From: Variovorax ginsengisoli
Lineage (GTDB): Bacteria; Pseudomonadota; Gammaproteobacteria; Burkholderiales; Burkholderiaceae_C
Assembly (NCBI RefSeq): GCF_030811835.1
Contig: NZ_JAUSRO010000016.1
Span: 107,907-171,906, forward strand
DNA: 64,000 nt
Direction of reading: 5' to 3'
Program-made: the position numbers and the translations under genes
In this document: positions 39,299 through 47,877 of the stretch, piece after piece
Layout of the letters: each line of letters opens with the position of its first letter
How positions within the stretch are numbered: the stretch's first letter is position 1
The notes under the pieces: generated by a model
The model's input: only the letters and a program-made list of their open reading frames with translations
Told to the model about the DNA's origin: nothing
The model's database searches: none

Positions 39299-39981
39299 GG
39301 GCTTGCGGGCGTCCATCGCTCGAAGCTCAGGCAGATGTCGGGGGTGACGCATTGTTCGGAGTAAACCACCACCGGCGCGCCGGGGCCTGTCGACACCGCA
39401 AAGCGCGAAGCCGGCAGCGCGCCGTCGGCGCGGGTGGAGGTCGAGCGCTCTTCATACCAGCGCAGCGAGGAGGGCGGTACGCCCGCGAGCCGGGTGTCGC
39501 CCGGCGCGGGGGCGGGCACGGCAACGCGCGTCACCTGGTCACGCACGCCGAAGCGGTAGCCTGGCATGACGTCGCGCTCGCGCGCATAGGTGATCGGCTG
39601 GTTGGCCGTCGGCAAAGTGGTGGCAGGCGGCATCGGCTGCGCATGACGCACGGCGAGCCAGTTCGCGGGCAAGCCGGCGGTGCCCGCCAGGTGGCCGTCA
39701 CGCAGCTTGACCACCTCCCCGGCACTGCTGTACCAGACCTCGACGGCGCCTTCGGGCGCCGGGTCGACATAACCGAGCACGAGGTAATTCACGCTGCCAT
39801 TGATGACAGTGCGCAAATACGAATACTGGGGGTTGAATACCGCTGCAGGATCGGCATTCTTCGTGGGGTAAATGTGCTTGAGCGAATCGATCATTGCGTT
39901 GGAGCCGACCGAGCATCCCGCAATTGCCAATATGCCCAATGACAATGCCGCCCACAGGCTGCATTGAAGAAAAACGCGCAC
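39295..39981 (-). CDS. YjbF/GfcB-like outer-membrane lipoprotein
   Basis: The roughly 228-aa protein begins with a lipoprotein signal, FLQCSLWAALSLGILAIAGC, with the lipidated Cys after IAG. The mature part matches the YjbF/GfcB group by position beside YjbE- and YjbH-like genes, and by the pattern PQYSYLRTVINGSVNYLVLGYVD. I chose GTG 39981, which puts the signal at the N-terminus. ATG 40056 would add 25 charged residues and overlaps the previous stop (TGATG), so it remains possible. The stop overlaps the next start. Confidence 0.78.
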   Translation of the reverse strand: MRVFLQCSLWAALSLGILAIAGCSVGSNAMIDSLKHIYPTKNADPAAVFNPQYSYLRTVINGSVNYLVLGYVDPAPEGAVEVWYSSAGEVVKLRDGHLAGTAGLPANWLAVRHAQPMPPATTLPTANQPITYARERDVMPGYRFGVRDQVTRVAVPAPAPGDTRLAGVPPSSLRWYEERSTSTRADGALPASRFAVSTGPGAPVVVYSEQCVTPDICLSFERWTPASP

Positions 39982-40025
39982 ACGCCAGGCAGGGCGTACC
40001 GCCGCAGCGTGCGCGCGTAAACGGC

Positions 40026-40050
40026 AGCGCCCTCCGGCTAAGAGGGCGCT
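40026..40050 (-). terminator. Hairpin after the YjbE-like gene
   Basis: AGCGCCCTC (40026-40034) and GAGGGCGCT (40042-40050) form a perfect 9-bp stem with a 7-base loop, just downstream of the small gene on the minus strand. No U-run follows, so it may slow RNA decay or reduce read-through into the lipoprotein gene rather than end transcription fully. Confidence 0.45.
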
Positions 40051-40055
40051 ATCCA

Positions 40056-40352
40056 TCAGCGGGTGGTACCCGTAGTGCCGGTCGTACCGGTCGTCCCCGT
40101 CGAATTGCCGTTGTTGCTGCTCGAAGAAGCAACGGCCACACCCACGGCCACAGCAGCAGCCACACCCACCGCGATGGCGGCTGCGGAAAGGCCCAGGCCG
40201 CCCGCTGCACCGGCTGCGCTTGCAGCGCCCGCACCCGCAGTGGTCGTGCCTGTGCCGCCAGCGCCTGCACCCGTGCCAGCCGTTTGGGCGAACACCGGCG
40301 TAGCGACCATGGCGGTCAGAGCGACAGCAGAAATCAATTGACGAAATTTCAT
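40056..40352 (-). CDS. YjbE/GfcA-like small secreted Gly/Ala/Thr-rich protein
   Basis: The 98-aa protein has a signal peptide (MKFRQLISAVALTAMVATPVFAQ). A low-complexity Gly/Ala/Thr stretch follows, then one hydrophobic segment (about residues 50-70) and a tail of TGTTGTTGTTGTTR. E. coli YjbE has the same layout, including the SN-TG-T-rich tail. An AGAGGG ribosome site sits 6 bases before the ATG at 40352; the longer frame to 40412 lacks one. It is strongly expected to be expressed with the yjbF/yjbH-like genes. Its job in capsule or EPS formation is not known. Confidence 0.8.
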   Translation of the reverse strand: MKFRQLISAVALTAMVATPVFAQTAGTGAGAGGTGTTTAGAGAASAAGAAGGLGLSAAAIAVGVAAAVAVGVAVASSSSNNGNSTGTTGTTGTTGTTR

Positions 40353-40459
40353 GAAACCCTCTTTGGTTGTAAAAGTAGATTTCATGCTATCAGTTACAAC
40401 CAGGCCAAACAACGCTGAAAATATTCCAACTTGTCAAATGATTGTGAAATTATTGTAAA

Positions 40460-43000
40460 TTAATTCTTACGTAGTACTTGAATGGCCGCCGCACCCAACC
40501 CGAGCTGGTAGAAGATCTGCGAGAAGTCTTTGGCGTTGCGAACCACCGCGCTCCACGTCGTTTCCTGGTCCAGCTTTTCAGGCAGGATGATCGTGTCGCC
40601 CGGCATCACGGTGGCGCTCAGCACGTTGTTGCTCCACGAACTCGTGTTGGTCTGCGCGCTGCCATCGGCACGCAACAGGATCACGTTGTCGCGGTCGGAG
40701 CCCCGCGACAGACCGGCCTGCAGCAGGTAGTCGGAAACGCTCGCGTTGGTGCGGTAGACCAGGGCCGACTCGGTGTTGACCGAACCGAAGATGTAGACGT
40801 AGTCCGGCCGGTTGGGCACCACCAGGCGGTCGCCGTTCTCCATCTTCATGGCCGGCAGGCGTGCCACCACATTGTTGTTGTCGATCGGCAGACCCAGCGC
40901 AATGCGCCCCGTCGCCTTGACCGTGCGCAGCCGCTCCAGCGCCTGTTTTTGGGCCAGTTGCGCGGCTTGCAGGCGCAGCTGCACCGCAGAAGACGATGCA
41001 TCGGCGGCGGCACCCTGGCTCTGCAGGGTCTGCGACAGGCTTGAGTTCGACTCCGCTTCCAGGCGACGCACCAGCTTTTCCAGGTTCTCCTGCTGGTTCT
41101 TGCGCACGTCTTCCCGGTAGAAGCTTGCGCCGAACAGGTAGGCGTCTGGCGTCAGGCCACCGGCGCGGTCGACCAGGCTCTGCAGCGAATCGCCCTGCAT
41201 CATCTGATAGACGCCCGGCTTGCCCACTTCACCCTCGATGAGCACATACACGCTGCGCTTGGCAATCGGCACGCGCACGTCGTTCACCGAGAACACCGTC
41301 ACGATGTCGCCCGGCTGCAGCGGCAGGTTGTCCGTCGAGCCCTGGTTGTTCAGCACATTGCCCAGGTTGAATGGAATCAGCGTCACGCTCAGGTCCGAGC
41401 GGTTGACGCGCTCGATCACCGCGTAGTCCATGTTCACCTGTTCGGTGAGCTGGCCGATGCGACTGGCCAGCGTGTACGAAGATTCGCGCACCTCTTCGTC
41501 GTCGCGCTGGCGTACGGCGGAAGTGCCGCGGACGGCGCCGTTGGCACTGCGCAACCGCTCGGCCTGCAGGCGCTGCGATGGCGTCAGCAGCACTTCGTTC
41601 TGGCGCCGTACCGACGTGCGGTTGAGCAGCGCCGCCGCGTTGGGAATCAGGTCGCTGATGCGCATGCCTTCGCGGAAGGGCTGGCGCACCGGCTGGTTCA
41701 CGTTGCCGCGCAAGGTCACGGCGTTGGAGAACTCGGAATTCATCGTCAGCACGGTCAGCACGTCGCCCGCGCGCACCGTCTTCTGCAGGCCTTGCGCGTC
41801 CAGCGCAAACTCTTCCACCGTGCGCGGCTGTTGCTTGCCGGGCGTGATGCGTTCCAGGAACGCGCGACGCGGGTCCGCCACCACGGGCATGCCGCCCGCC
41901 ACGCTCAGCAGGTCGCCAATGCTTTCTTCCGGGCCCTTGAGTTCGTAGATGGCGGGGGAGGTCACCTTGCCCGTCAGTGCCACATAGTCCTTGGCCGGCG
42001 GAATGAAGATCACGTCGCCGTCGAGCAGTTTGAAGTCGCCCGACTTGTCGCCACGCGCCAGGAAGGCGTACAGGTCGAGCTCGGTCACCACGCGGCCGCC
42101 GCGCTTGAGCTGCACATGGCGCAGCGAGCCGTTCGGGTTGGGCCCGCCGCTGGCGAACAGCGCGCTTACCAGCGTCGACACGCTGCTCAGGTTGTAGGCG
42201 CCTGGCCGATGGCTCTGGCCCACCAGGTACACCGTGATGGAACGCAGCTGGCCCAGCGTGACGCTCAGCTCGAAGTCCTTGAACACGCGGCCGATGGCGG
42301 CGTGGACCACGTCTTCGGCTTGCGACGCCTTGACGCCGGCAAGGTTGATCGTGCCGATGCGTGGAATCGAGATCTGCCCGTTGCGGTCGACGGTCGCGCG
42401 CACGTCGATGTCGACCGCGCCCCAGCCGCGAATCAGCAGTTCGTCGCCCGGGCCCAAGGCATAGTCGCCAGTGACAGGGATGTTCTGGATGGGTGCGAAC
42501 GGGCTGCCGCCGCCGGCTGCCGAAGCGCCGTTGAGGAAGAAGTCGGAACCGTAGATGGGCAGCGGCTGGCCGATCGATTCCTGCACGAACACCTGGAACT
42601 CGTTGGGCGTGGAGGGCACTTCGACCTCGGTGCGCGCCGCAGGCAGGTTGCCATTGCCATTTGCGTTGCCCGGGCCATTGCCGTTCGCATTGCCATTGCC
42701 TTGCCCCGACGGCGAGTTGCCCGAGCGGATCACCGGGCGCTGCGACTGCTCACCGCCGCCCATGCCGGTGGTGCCCGATGCACCGCTGTCGGTGCCGCCG
42801 GTCGTGCCCTGGGTGGCCGTCTGGCTCGACATGCCCCACTGGCTGCGCTGGTCTTGCGTGCCCATGCCTTGCTGGGCGAACGCTGCCGACGCCAAACCTG
42901 CGGTCAGCATCAAGGCGCTGAGCACGCGCAAGGTCGGCTTGAGCGTGGCACGGTGAGCGGCGAGCGAAGTGCCGTAAGACGCCACTGGGCTGGAATGCAT
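40460..43000 (-). CDS. Long Wza/GfcE-like polysaccharide export protein with SLBB domains
   Basis: The 846-aa protein has a signal peptide ending near AGLASAAFAQQ and then a Gln/Gly/Asn-rich spacer (repeats of GNGNAN type, about residues 85-115). A Poly_export domain (YALGPGDELLIRGWG, NGQISIPRIGTINLAGV) and several SLBB repeats follow (e.g. SITVYLVGQSHRPGAY, VYVLIEGEVGKPGVYQMM). E. coli Wza is about 380 aa, so this is the long, multi-SLBB form. It has no lipobox Cys. It should form the outer-membrane or periplasmic channel for a polymer. It precedes the yjbE-F-H-like genes, like gfcE at the gfc locus. The start at 43000 follows AGGA. Confidence 0.88.
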   Translation of the reverse strand: MHSSPVASYGTSLAAHRATLKPTLRVLSALMLTAGLASAAFAQQGMGTQDQRSQWGMSSQTATQGTTGGTDSGASGTTGMGGGEQSQRPVIRSGNSPSGQGNGNANGNGPGNANGNGNLPAARTEVEVPSTPNEFQVFVQESIGQPLPIYGSDFFLNGASAAGGGSPFAPIQNIPVTGDYALGPGDELLIRGWGAVDIDVRATVDRNGQISIPRIGTINLAGVKASQAEDVVHAAIGRVFKDFELSVTLGQLRSITVYLVGQSHRPGAYNLSSVSTLVSALFASGGPNPNGSLRHVQLKRGGRVVTELDLYAFLARGDKSGDFKLLDGDVIFIPPAKDYVALTGKVTSPAIYELKGPEESIGDLLSVAGGMPVVADPRRAFLERITPGKQQPRTVEEFALDAQGLQKTVRAGDVLTVLTMNSEFSNAVTLRGNVNQPVRQPFREGMRISDLIPNAAALLNRTSVRRQNEVLLTPSQRLQAERLRSANGAVRGTSAVRQRDDEEVRESSYTLASRIGQLTEQVNMDYAVIERVNRSDLSVTLIPFNLGNVLNNQGSTDNLPLQPGDIVTVFSVNDVRVPIAKRSVYVLIEGEVGKPGVYQMMQGDSLQSLVDRAGGLTPDAYLFGASFYREDVRKNQQENLEKLVRRLEAESNSSLSQTLQSQGAAADASSSAVQLRLQAAQLAQKQALERLRTVKATGRIALGLPIDNNNVVARLPAMKMENGDRLVVPNRPDYVYIFGSVNTESALVYRTNASVSDYLLQAGLSRGSDRDNVILLRADGSAQTNTSSWSNNVLSATVMPGDTIILPEKLDQETTWSAVVRNAKDFSQIFYQLGLGAAAIQVLRKN

Positions 43001-43249
43001 AAATCGAAAATCCTGTGAGCAAAAAATACCCAAAACCTTGACGAGCAGGGGCGCGCAATTATCCGTTGATGAGCGGCGTGCCCGCGTGCGCGTCGCACCG
43101 CGCGGAGGCCTTACGCACCGATATGTGGCGAATCTGCGTCATTCCGCACAGTTCGCCAATTGCATAAATGGCTGGTCGCCGCCATGGGTGGGGCTGGCTC
43201 GACATGGCCGCGAGCATCTGAGCCCCCTCTGCGCGCCCCTCTGCGCCCG

Positions 43250-43999
43250 TTAAGGCGCGACGTCTGCTCCATCGATGTGATGCCGTGCCAGCGCGTCGGC
43301 CACGAACCCGCTGGCCTTGGCGTGTTCCACGAACGCAGCCAGCGCCGCTGCGGCTTCTTCACCGCGACCGGCTGGCAAGCCCATCGCCTGCTGAATCACC
43401 ATGAAGCGCCCCGGCAGCAGGCGCAGCGACGCATCGGCTTGCGAAATCGTCGCCAACTGCTTGCGAATGCCCGCGGCCACGTCGACCGTGCCCGCACGCA
43501 GCGCGTCGACCACGGCCTGGGCGTTGAACACGCGCTCGATGTGCGCGGCCTTGAGTTCGCGCGTGAGGAACAGGTCGTAAGCGCTGCCGGAGCCCACGCC
43601 CACGCGCGCGCCGGCCCGGTCGACCTCCGCGTTGTCCTGCAACGCAGAGGCGCCCGGCACCAGGTAGCTGCCTTCGATGAGCACATAGGGAGCGGTGAAG
43701 CGCAGGCCGTCGCTGCGGGCCGGGTCGATGGCGAAAAAGCCGATGTCGGCGCGCTCGGCCTTCACCGCCTCGACCGACTGCGCGGCCTTGTCGAACACCA
43801 CCAGCTCGACCGGCACACCCAGGCGTGCAGCGAGCGCGTGAGCAAGATCGATGGACACACCTGAAGGCAGCCCGGTGGTCGCATCGCGGTTGGCGAGGAT
43901 CGGGTTGCCCAGGTTGATCGAAGCGCGCAGTACGCCTGTCGGGGCGAATGCACGAACGATGGACGAAGGAATCGGGGGAAAATCGGCGGCGGACATCAT
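43250..43999 (-). CDS. Solute-binding protein, family 3, without signal peptide
   Basis: The 249-aa protein has the amino-acid-type periplasmic binding fold: LRASINLGNPILANRD, GVSIDLAHALAARLGVP, DIGFFAIDPARSDGLRFTAPY and RVGVGSGSAYDLFLTREL. No N-terminal signal peptide is seen with the chosen ATG (43999) or others nearby, so it may be cytoplasmic or mis-started. It stands alone with no permease genes next to it. The substrate is unknown. About 250 bp of non-coding DNA separates it from the exporter gene and should hold that gene's promoter. Confidence 0.75.
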   Translation of the reverse strand: MMSAADFPPIPSSIVRAFAPTGVLRASINLGNPILANRDATTGLPSGVSIDLAHALAARLGVPVELVVFDKAAQSVEAVKAERADIGFFAIDPARSDGLRFTAPYVLIEGSYLVPGASALQDNAEVDRAGARVGVGSGSAYDLFLTRELKAAHIERVFNAQAVVDALRAGTVDVAAGIRKQLATISQADASLRLLPGRFMVIQQAMGLPAGRGEEAAAALAAFVEHAKASGFVADALARHHIDGADVAP

Positions 44000-44079
44000 C
44001 CGCCGGTTATAGACCAAACAAGCCTATGAAAGTAATCGGGAATCGCAGGTGTCGCGGGTATCGCGAGGGCGATACATGC

Positions 44080-44202
44080 TCAATGGTGCGCTGCCATGTC
44101 GTCCGCCGCGTCGGCCTGGCTGGCAACCTTGATCAGGCTGTATGCCGCCACACCGGCCGCGCACCAGACGAGTCCGAGGACGGTCAGGATGTTTGCAGTC
44201 AT
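44080..44202 (-). CDS. Small membrane peptide of 40 aa
   Basis: An AGGAGA ribosome site lies 7 bases before an ATG at 44202, and the frame runs to TGA at 44080-44082. The 40-aa product has one hydrophobic segment (ILTVLGLVWCAAGVAAYSLI) and a charged tail (ASQADAADDMAAHH), as in small single-pass inner-membrane proteins. It stands 80 bp after the binding-protein gene start, on the same strand, and faces the diguanylate cyclase. I do not recognise the family. Confidence 0.6.
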   Translation of the reverse strand: MTANILTVLGLVWCAAGVAAYSLIKVASQADAADDMAAHH

Positions 44203-44422
44203 AACGTGTCTCCTAGCTCAGTGTTGGATAGGTTGCCTATCAACCTTTTGTGTCCAAACGGTGACCTGTTCGTCACCGTGTTGTGACTTTAGTCCTGAAC
44301 ACCTTTGTTTTCCAGAGGCAATCAGCCGTTTGGCGTACACGTTTTCCCCCAGCTCGGAAATGGGGCATTCCTCGTCCCCAAAATTGGGTACGCCACAACG
44401 TGGTGCAGCCCTGTAAGAAGCC
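44203..44422. promoter_or_regulatory. Divergent gap between the small peptide and the diguanylate cyclase
   Basis: This 220-bp AT-richer gap must hold promoters for both flanking genes. GTCACCGTGTTGTGAC (44272-44287) is an imperfect inverted repeat with GTCAC and GTGAC ends, which could be an operator. No clear promoter was recognised. Confidence 0.3.
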
Positions 44423-45619
44423 ATGTCTGAAACCGCCTCTGTCCTAGACCCGCGTTCCATCATCCTCGTTGCCGGCGTGATGGGTTTGATGATGGCATTC
44501 GTCATCTTTTTCTTGCGTCGGAGTTACCCTGCCTCTGTCGGCGGCCTGCGCGAATGGACCCTCGGCCCCGTGCTCAGCTTTGGCAGCACCTTGCTCTTTG
44601 CCGCCCGCGGCTTTGTGCCCGACTTCGTGAGCATCGTCGTGGCGAACATGGTGCTGTTCCAGGCCTGCATCTACCACTACGTCGGTAGCCAACGCTTCCT
44701 GGGCGACAGCGGAAGTACGCGGCAGTGGACCGTCCTGAACCTGCTGCTCGGCGTGGGCCTGTTCTGGTTCATGGCCGTGCACCCGAACTACCCCGCACGG
44801 CTCATCCTCTTCACCGGCGCCGTTACCCTGATGTTCGTGATGCACACACGCCTGTACATGCGTCATTCCTCGGACGACTTGGGCATGCGCCTGATGACCG
44901 GTGTGCTCGTTGCCCAGGCCGTGGTGGCGGGGCTGCGCGGCATCAGCGCCGTGGCCGGGCTGGCTGGCCACGGCATCATGGACAACGCCTGGCTGCAGTC
45001 GGGCTACCTGGTCATGTATTCGCTGACCGCGCTGTTCCTCACCATTGGCGCGGTGGTGCTGGCGTCTGACCGCATGCGTGCCGAATTCGAGTTCATGGCC
45101 ACGCACGACACACTGACCGGCGCCCTCACGCGCAGGGCCATCCTCAACCTGTGCGAACAGGAGCTGGACCGTTGCCAACGCACCGGCAGTGACATGGCGT
45201 TGCTGATGATCGACATCGACCACTTCAAATTAGTGAACGACACCTACGGGCATCTGGTGGGCGATGCCGTTTTACGCCTGGCTGTGGCACGCATGCAGCG
45301 CGTGCTGGGGGAGGGGGGGCACCTTGGCCGCTACGGTGGCGAAGAGTTTCTGGCGCTGCTGCCCGGCAGCGGTGGCGCCCGCGCCGAGCACACCGCGGAG
45401 CAGTTGCGCAACGCCCTGCTTCAACCCTTCGATGCCGACACCTACTTGGCAAGCACGTGGGCAACGTCCCCGAAGCCGCCTACACCGCCTACCGCCAGCT
45501 TTGGCATTGCCAGCCACAGAGGGGAGGGCGAGACCCTCGACCACATGCTGTTGCGCGCAGACACCGCGGTATACCGAAGCAAGGCGCTAGGCAGAAACCG
45601 CGTCGAACACGCCGGCTAA
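44423..45619 (+). CDS. Membrane diguanylate cyclase (GGDEF)
   Basis: The 398-aa protein has about six to seven membrane segments in residues 10-215, then a GGDEF domain with the active motif GGEEF at about residues 304-308 and the metal/nucleotide motif LLMIDIDHFKLVNDTYGHLVGD. The position of the I-site (RxxD in inhibited enzymes) reads GEGG, so feedback inhibition by c-di-GMP is unlikely. Its place between two polysaccharide operons suggests local control of polymer production, but that is inference. The trigger of the membrane domain is unknown. Confidence 0.9.
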   Translation: MSETASVLDPRSIILVAGVMGLMMAFVIFFLRRSYPASVGGLREWTLGPVLSFGSTLLFAARGFVPDFVSIVVANMVLFQACIYHYVGSQRFLGDSGSTRQWTVLNLLLGVGLFWFMAVHPNYPARLILFTGAVTLMFVMHTRLYMRHSSDDLGMRLMTGVLVAQAVVAGLRGISAVAGLAGHGIMDNAWLQSGYLVMYSLTALFLTIGAVVLASDRMRAEFEFMATHDTLTGALTRRAILNLCEQELDRCQRTGSDMALLMIDIDHFKLVNDTYGHLVGDAVLRLAVARMQRVLGEGGHLGRYGGEEFLALLPGSGGARAEHTAEQLRNALLQPFDADTYLASTWATSPKPPTPPTASFGIASHRGEGETLDHMLLRADTAVYRSKALGRNRVEHAG

Positions 45620-45724
45620 TACCAGAAGTTCGGGTTGTCAATAGGCCTTTTGACCGCCCTTTGGTTACAGCGTGAAAAAAAAACGCGACTGTCATCATCA
45701 TCGTCTAGACTTGTTTCATGATTG

Positions 45725-45738
45725 TCACAAGCTTGTGA
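45725..45738. promoter_or_regulatory. 14-bp perfect palindrome, candidate operator
   Basis: TCACAAGCTTGTGA is its own reverse complement and lies about 110 bp after the cyclase gene and 540 bp before wza. The half sites TCACA/TGTGA are in reverse order to a CRP site, so it is not a standard CRP box. It may be an operator for a regulator not encoded here. Confidence 0.4.
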
Positions 45739-46198
45739 ACTACCATTTACAAGTGGTGTTTTCCCTTGTGATCGCCACATCTGCAACACCATTGTTGCGA
45801 GCCCGGCCCTAAGAACCACTCCCCAAAGGACCAGCCATGCGAATCTCCGACACACATGTTGCCGACGGACGTCAGGCTGGTGGACTCGATCGTTGAGGCG
45901 GGGAAGGCGGCTCGCGCCCTTGCAGAGGGTGTCGGATCGATTTCCCGAAGCTGTGCATTCGTTCTCGAAAACAGGCTTCCTCGGCTATATTCTGCGGTCG
46001 TTTGCACTGTAAGGGTGCGGCGAAGTGCTGTTTGTGCGTTGCGCGCCCCTCGCCTGTGCGTGCTGCCCACGGTGGCCCCCATCAACCCGGCAGGCCTTCC
46101 CCGCCGCAACCTTACCTTCAGAAGAAGCTGCTCAGCAAGCCCGTTGACACCCGGCGGCGCAGCCAAGGAGAACACAAATTTTTAACGAATGTCACCTA

Positions 46199-46225
46199 CC
46201 CGGTCCAGATGTTGCTGGAGCCGGG
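46199..46225 (+). terminator. Stem-loop in wza leader, possible attenuator
   Basis: CCCGGTCCAG (46199-46208) can pair with CTGGAGCCGGG (46215-46225) with one bulged G and a 6-base loop. Five T residues follow only 11 bases later (46237-46241). This is a weak terminator-like shape about 50 bp before wza, so it might reduce or pause transcription into cluster B. Confidence 0.35.
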
Positions 46226-46273
46226 CATAGGTCTACTTTTTCAGCACTGACTACTTTGAGAACGAACGCAAAT

Positions 46274-47434
46274 ATGGCAAGGATGAGCACAAAAACTTGG
46301 ATTGGGAGAGCGGGCGTTGTCCTGGGGCTTGCTGGTTTGCTGAGCCTGCAAGGTTGCGCTGTTCCGGGATTCGGCTTCGCTGGGCCTATGGATGCGGACC
46401 AGTCTTTGCCGCCCGATTTTCAATATTTGTCTGCAGATGGCGCACCGGAAGGAGTAATTACCTCTATCTCTCCCGCGCTAATTAGAACGCTTGCTCAAAC
46501 TCAGCCTAGGAACGTCTCGCCAGAAATTAAATCGCTGTTTGGCAAACCTCCTGTATACACCATCGGGCCAGGCGATGTAATTGGAGTGCTTGTTTACGAC
46601 CATCCCGAACTTTTGCCGAACGCCGGAGCAGTGATTTCTCAACAAGCTGACTCTACGGCAGTAAATGTTTCGCCTGGATTTATCGTTGGCGCAAATGGAG
46701 AGATCAGCTTCCCTTATATAGGCCATGTAAGGCTGCAGGGTCTTACGGAAATTCAAGCATCCGATTTGATAAGGAATCGTATTGCCGAATACATCAAGGA
46801 CCCGCAAGTAACCGTTCGGATCCAATCTTTCCGAAGCAGACGAGCGTACGTCGAAGGCGAAGTAAGAACGCCGGGCCTGCAGATATTTACAGATGTGCCG
46901 ATGACGCTGGCTGAAGCGATAAGCCGATCTGGTGGGATCACAGCCAATGGCGACAGGTCCTTTATCACATTGACCCGCAACGATAAAACATTCACCATAA
47001 ATTTACAGCTATTGCAAGACTTGTCTTCAGATGCGAGCAAGATTCCTTTGCAAAATGGCGATGTCATTAATGTGAGGAATCGTGATGAGAGCAAAGTTTA
47101 TGTGATGGGGGAAATTGCTCGGCCTTCGGCACTGTTAATGCGCAACGGAAAACTTAGCTTAAATGAAGCCTTGGGCGAGTCGGGTGGACCTAATTTGATT
47201 ACAGCGAACACTGGTCAAATCTATGTTATCCGAAACAATAGCGAGGGAAATCCGCAAATCTTCCATTTGAATGCGAAGAACCCCACGGCTCTGGCTTTAG
47301 CTGATAGATTTCCGCTTAAACCGCGTGACGTCGTTTACATTGATCCCGTACCTTTGGTGGTGTGGAATCGCATCGTGAATTTGATTTTACCTTCCGCGCA
47401 AGTGGTTTATTATGGTAGTGAATCAACAAAGTGA
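46274..47434 (+). CDS. wza: Wza: outer-membrane polysaccharide export lipoprotein
   Basis: The 386-aa lipoprotein has a signal ending in the lipobox SLQGC, with C28 as the lipidated residue. A Poly_export domain (YTIGPGDVIGVLVYDHPEL, GEISFPYIGHVRLQGL) and two SLBB domains (RRAYVEGEVRTPGLQIF and KVYVMGEIARPSALLM) follow. The C-terminus has a helix-like stretch (VWNRIVNLILPSAQVVYYG) matching the amphipathic pore helix of Wza. It forms the octameric outer-membrane channel for capsule or colanic acid-type polymer. The start at 46274 is preferred; TTG 46256 and ATG 46283 are alternatives. wzb overlaps its end. Confidence 0.94.
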   Translation: MARMSTKTWIGRAGVVLGLAGLLSLQGCAVPGFGFAGPMDADQSLPPDFQYLSADGAPEGVITSISPALIRTLAQTQPRNVSPEIKSLFGKPPVYTIGPGDVIGVLVYDHPELLPNAGAVISQQADSTAVNVSPGFIVGANGEISFPYIGHVRLQGLTEIQASDLIRNRIAEYIKDPQVTVRIQSFRSRRAYVEGEVRTPGLQIFTDVPMTLAEAISRSGGITANGDRSFITLTRNDKTFTINLQLLQDLSSDASKIPLQNGDVINVRNRDESKVYVMGEIARPSALLMRNGKLSLNEALGESGGPNLITANTGQIYVIRNNSEGNPQIFHLNAKNPTALALADRFPLKPRDVVYIDPVPLVVWNRIVNLILPSAQVVYYGSESTK

Positions 47435-47877
47435 TCCGCGAAATTTTAACTGTATGCATAGGTAATATTTGCCGAAGTCCAATGGCTCAAGGACTTCTCG
47501 CAAATGCCCTGCCGCAAATCAATGTGCGCTCAGCAGGGATAGGTGCATTAATTGGACATCATGCTGACCCTATTGCGATAGAACTCATGGAAGCTAAAGG
47601 GATTGATATAGCCTCCCATATCGCACGTCAAATATCACCATCCATTTGCAATGCATCAAATTTAATACTGGTGATGGATGAAGAACAGAAAAAGTTCATC
47701 GAGAATAATTTCCGCTCCACCCGTGGGAAGGTCTTTCGGCTTTCGATGGTTGATGTACCTGACCCATATCGTCGTTCAAAATATTTTTTCGAAGATGTCT
47801 TGCGACAAATTGAAGATGCTTCTCAGCATTGGATAGCGCGCATTGAAAAAATTGTGTCACAAGAAAAGAATATCTAG
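47431..47877 (+). CDS. wzb: Wzb: low-molecular-weight protein tyrosine phosphatase
   Basis: The 148-aa cytosolic enzyme dephosphorylates the Wzc tyrosine tail, allowing the cycle needed for polymer export. The phosphatase loop is C9-X5-R15 in VCIGNICRSPMAQ, and the general acid is D111 in DVPDPYRRS. It starts with GTG at 47431, overlapping the wza stop (GTGA), and ends directly before the wzc ATG. Length is the same as E. coli Wzb (147). Confidence 0.95.
   Translation: MIREILTVCIGNICRSPMAQGLLANALPQINVRSAGIGALIGHHADPIAIELMEAKGIDIASHIARQISPSICNASNLILVMDEEQKKFIENNFRSTRGKVFRLSMVDVPDPYRRSKYFFEDVLRQIEDASQHWIARIEKIVSQEKNI

Larger units (their letters stand above)
45620..46273. promoter_or_regulatory. 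Long leader region before wza
   Basis: About 650 bp with no convincing gene. It carries a 14-bp perfect palindrome (45725-45738), a GC-rich middle and, near its end, a stem-loop (46199-46225). AAGGAG at 46165-46170 sits 18 bases before an ATG at 46189 opening a 13-codon frame that overlaps the stem-loop; the spacing is long, so it may not be translated. It should contain the promoter of cluster B. Confidence 0.45.

Noticed and set aside
40056..40352. Artefactual low-complexity frame
   Set aside because: The signal peptide, good ribosome site and match to the YjbE layout beside yjbF- and yjbH-like genes support a real gene.
42640..42720. Tandem DNA repeat or CRISPR-like array in the exporter gene
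   Set aside because: The repeats encode a GN-rich spacer in frame within the export protein and have no spacer/repeat regularity of a CRISPR array.
45725..45738. CRP binding site
   Set aside because: CRP sites read TGTGA-N6-TCACA. This palindrome has the half sites in the opposite order (TCACA...TGTGA), so only an unknown operator is proposed.
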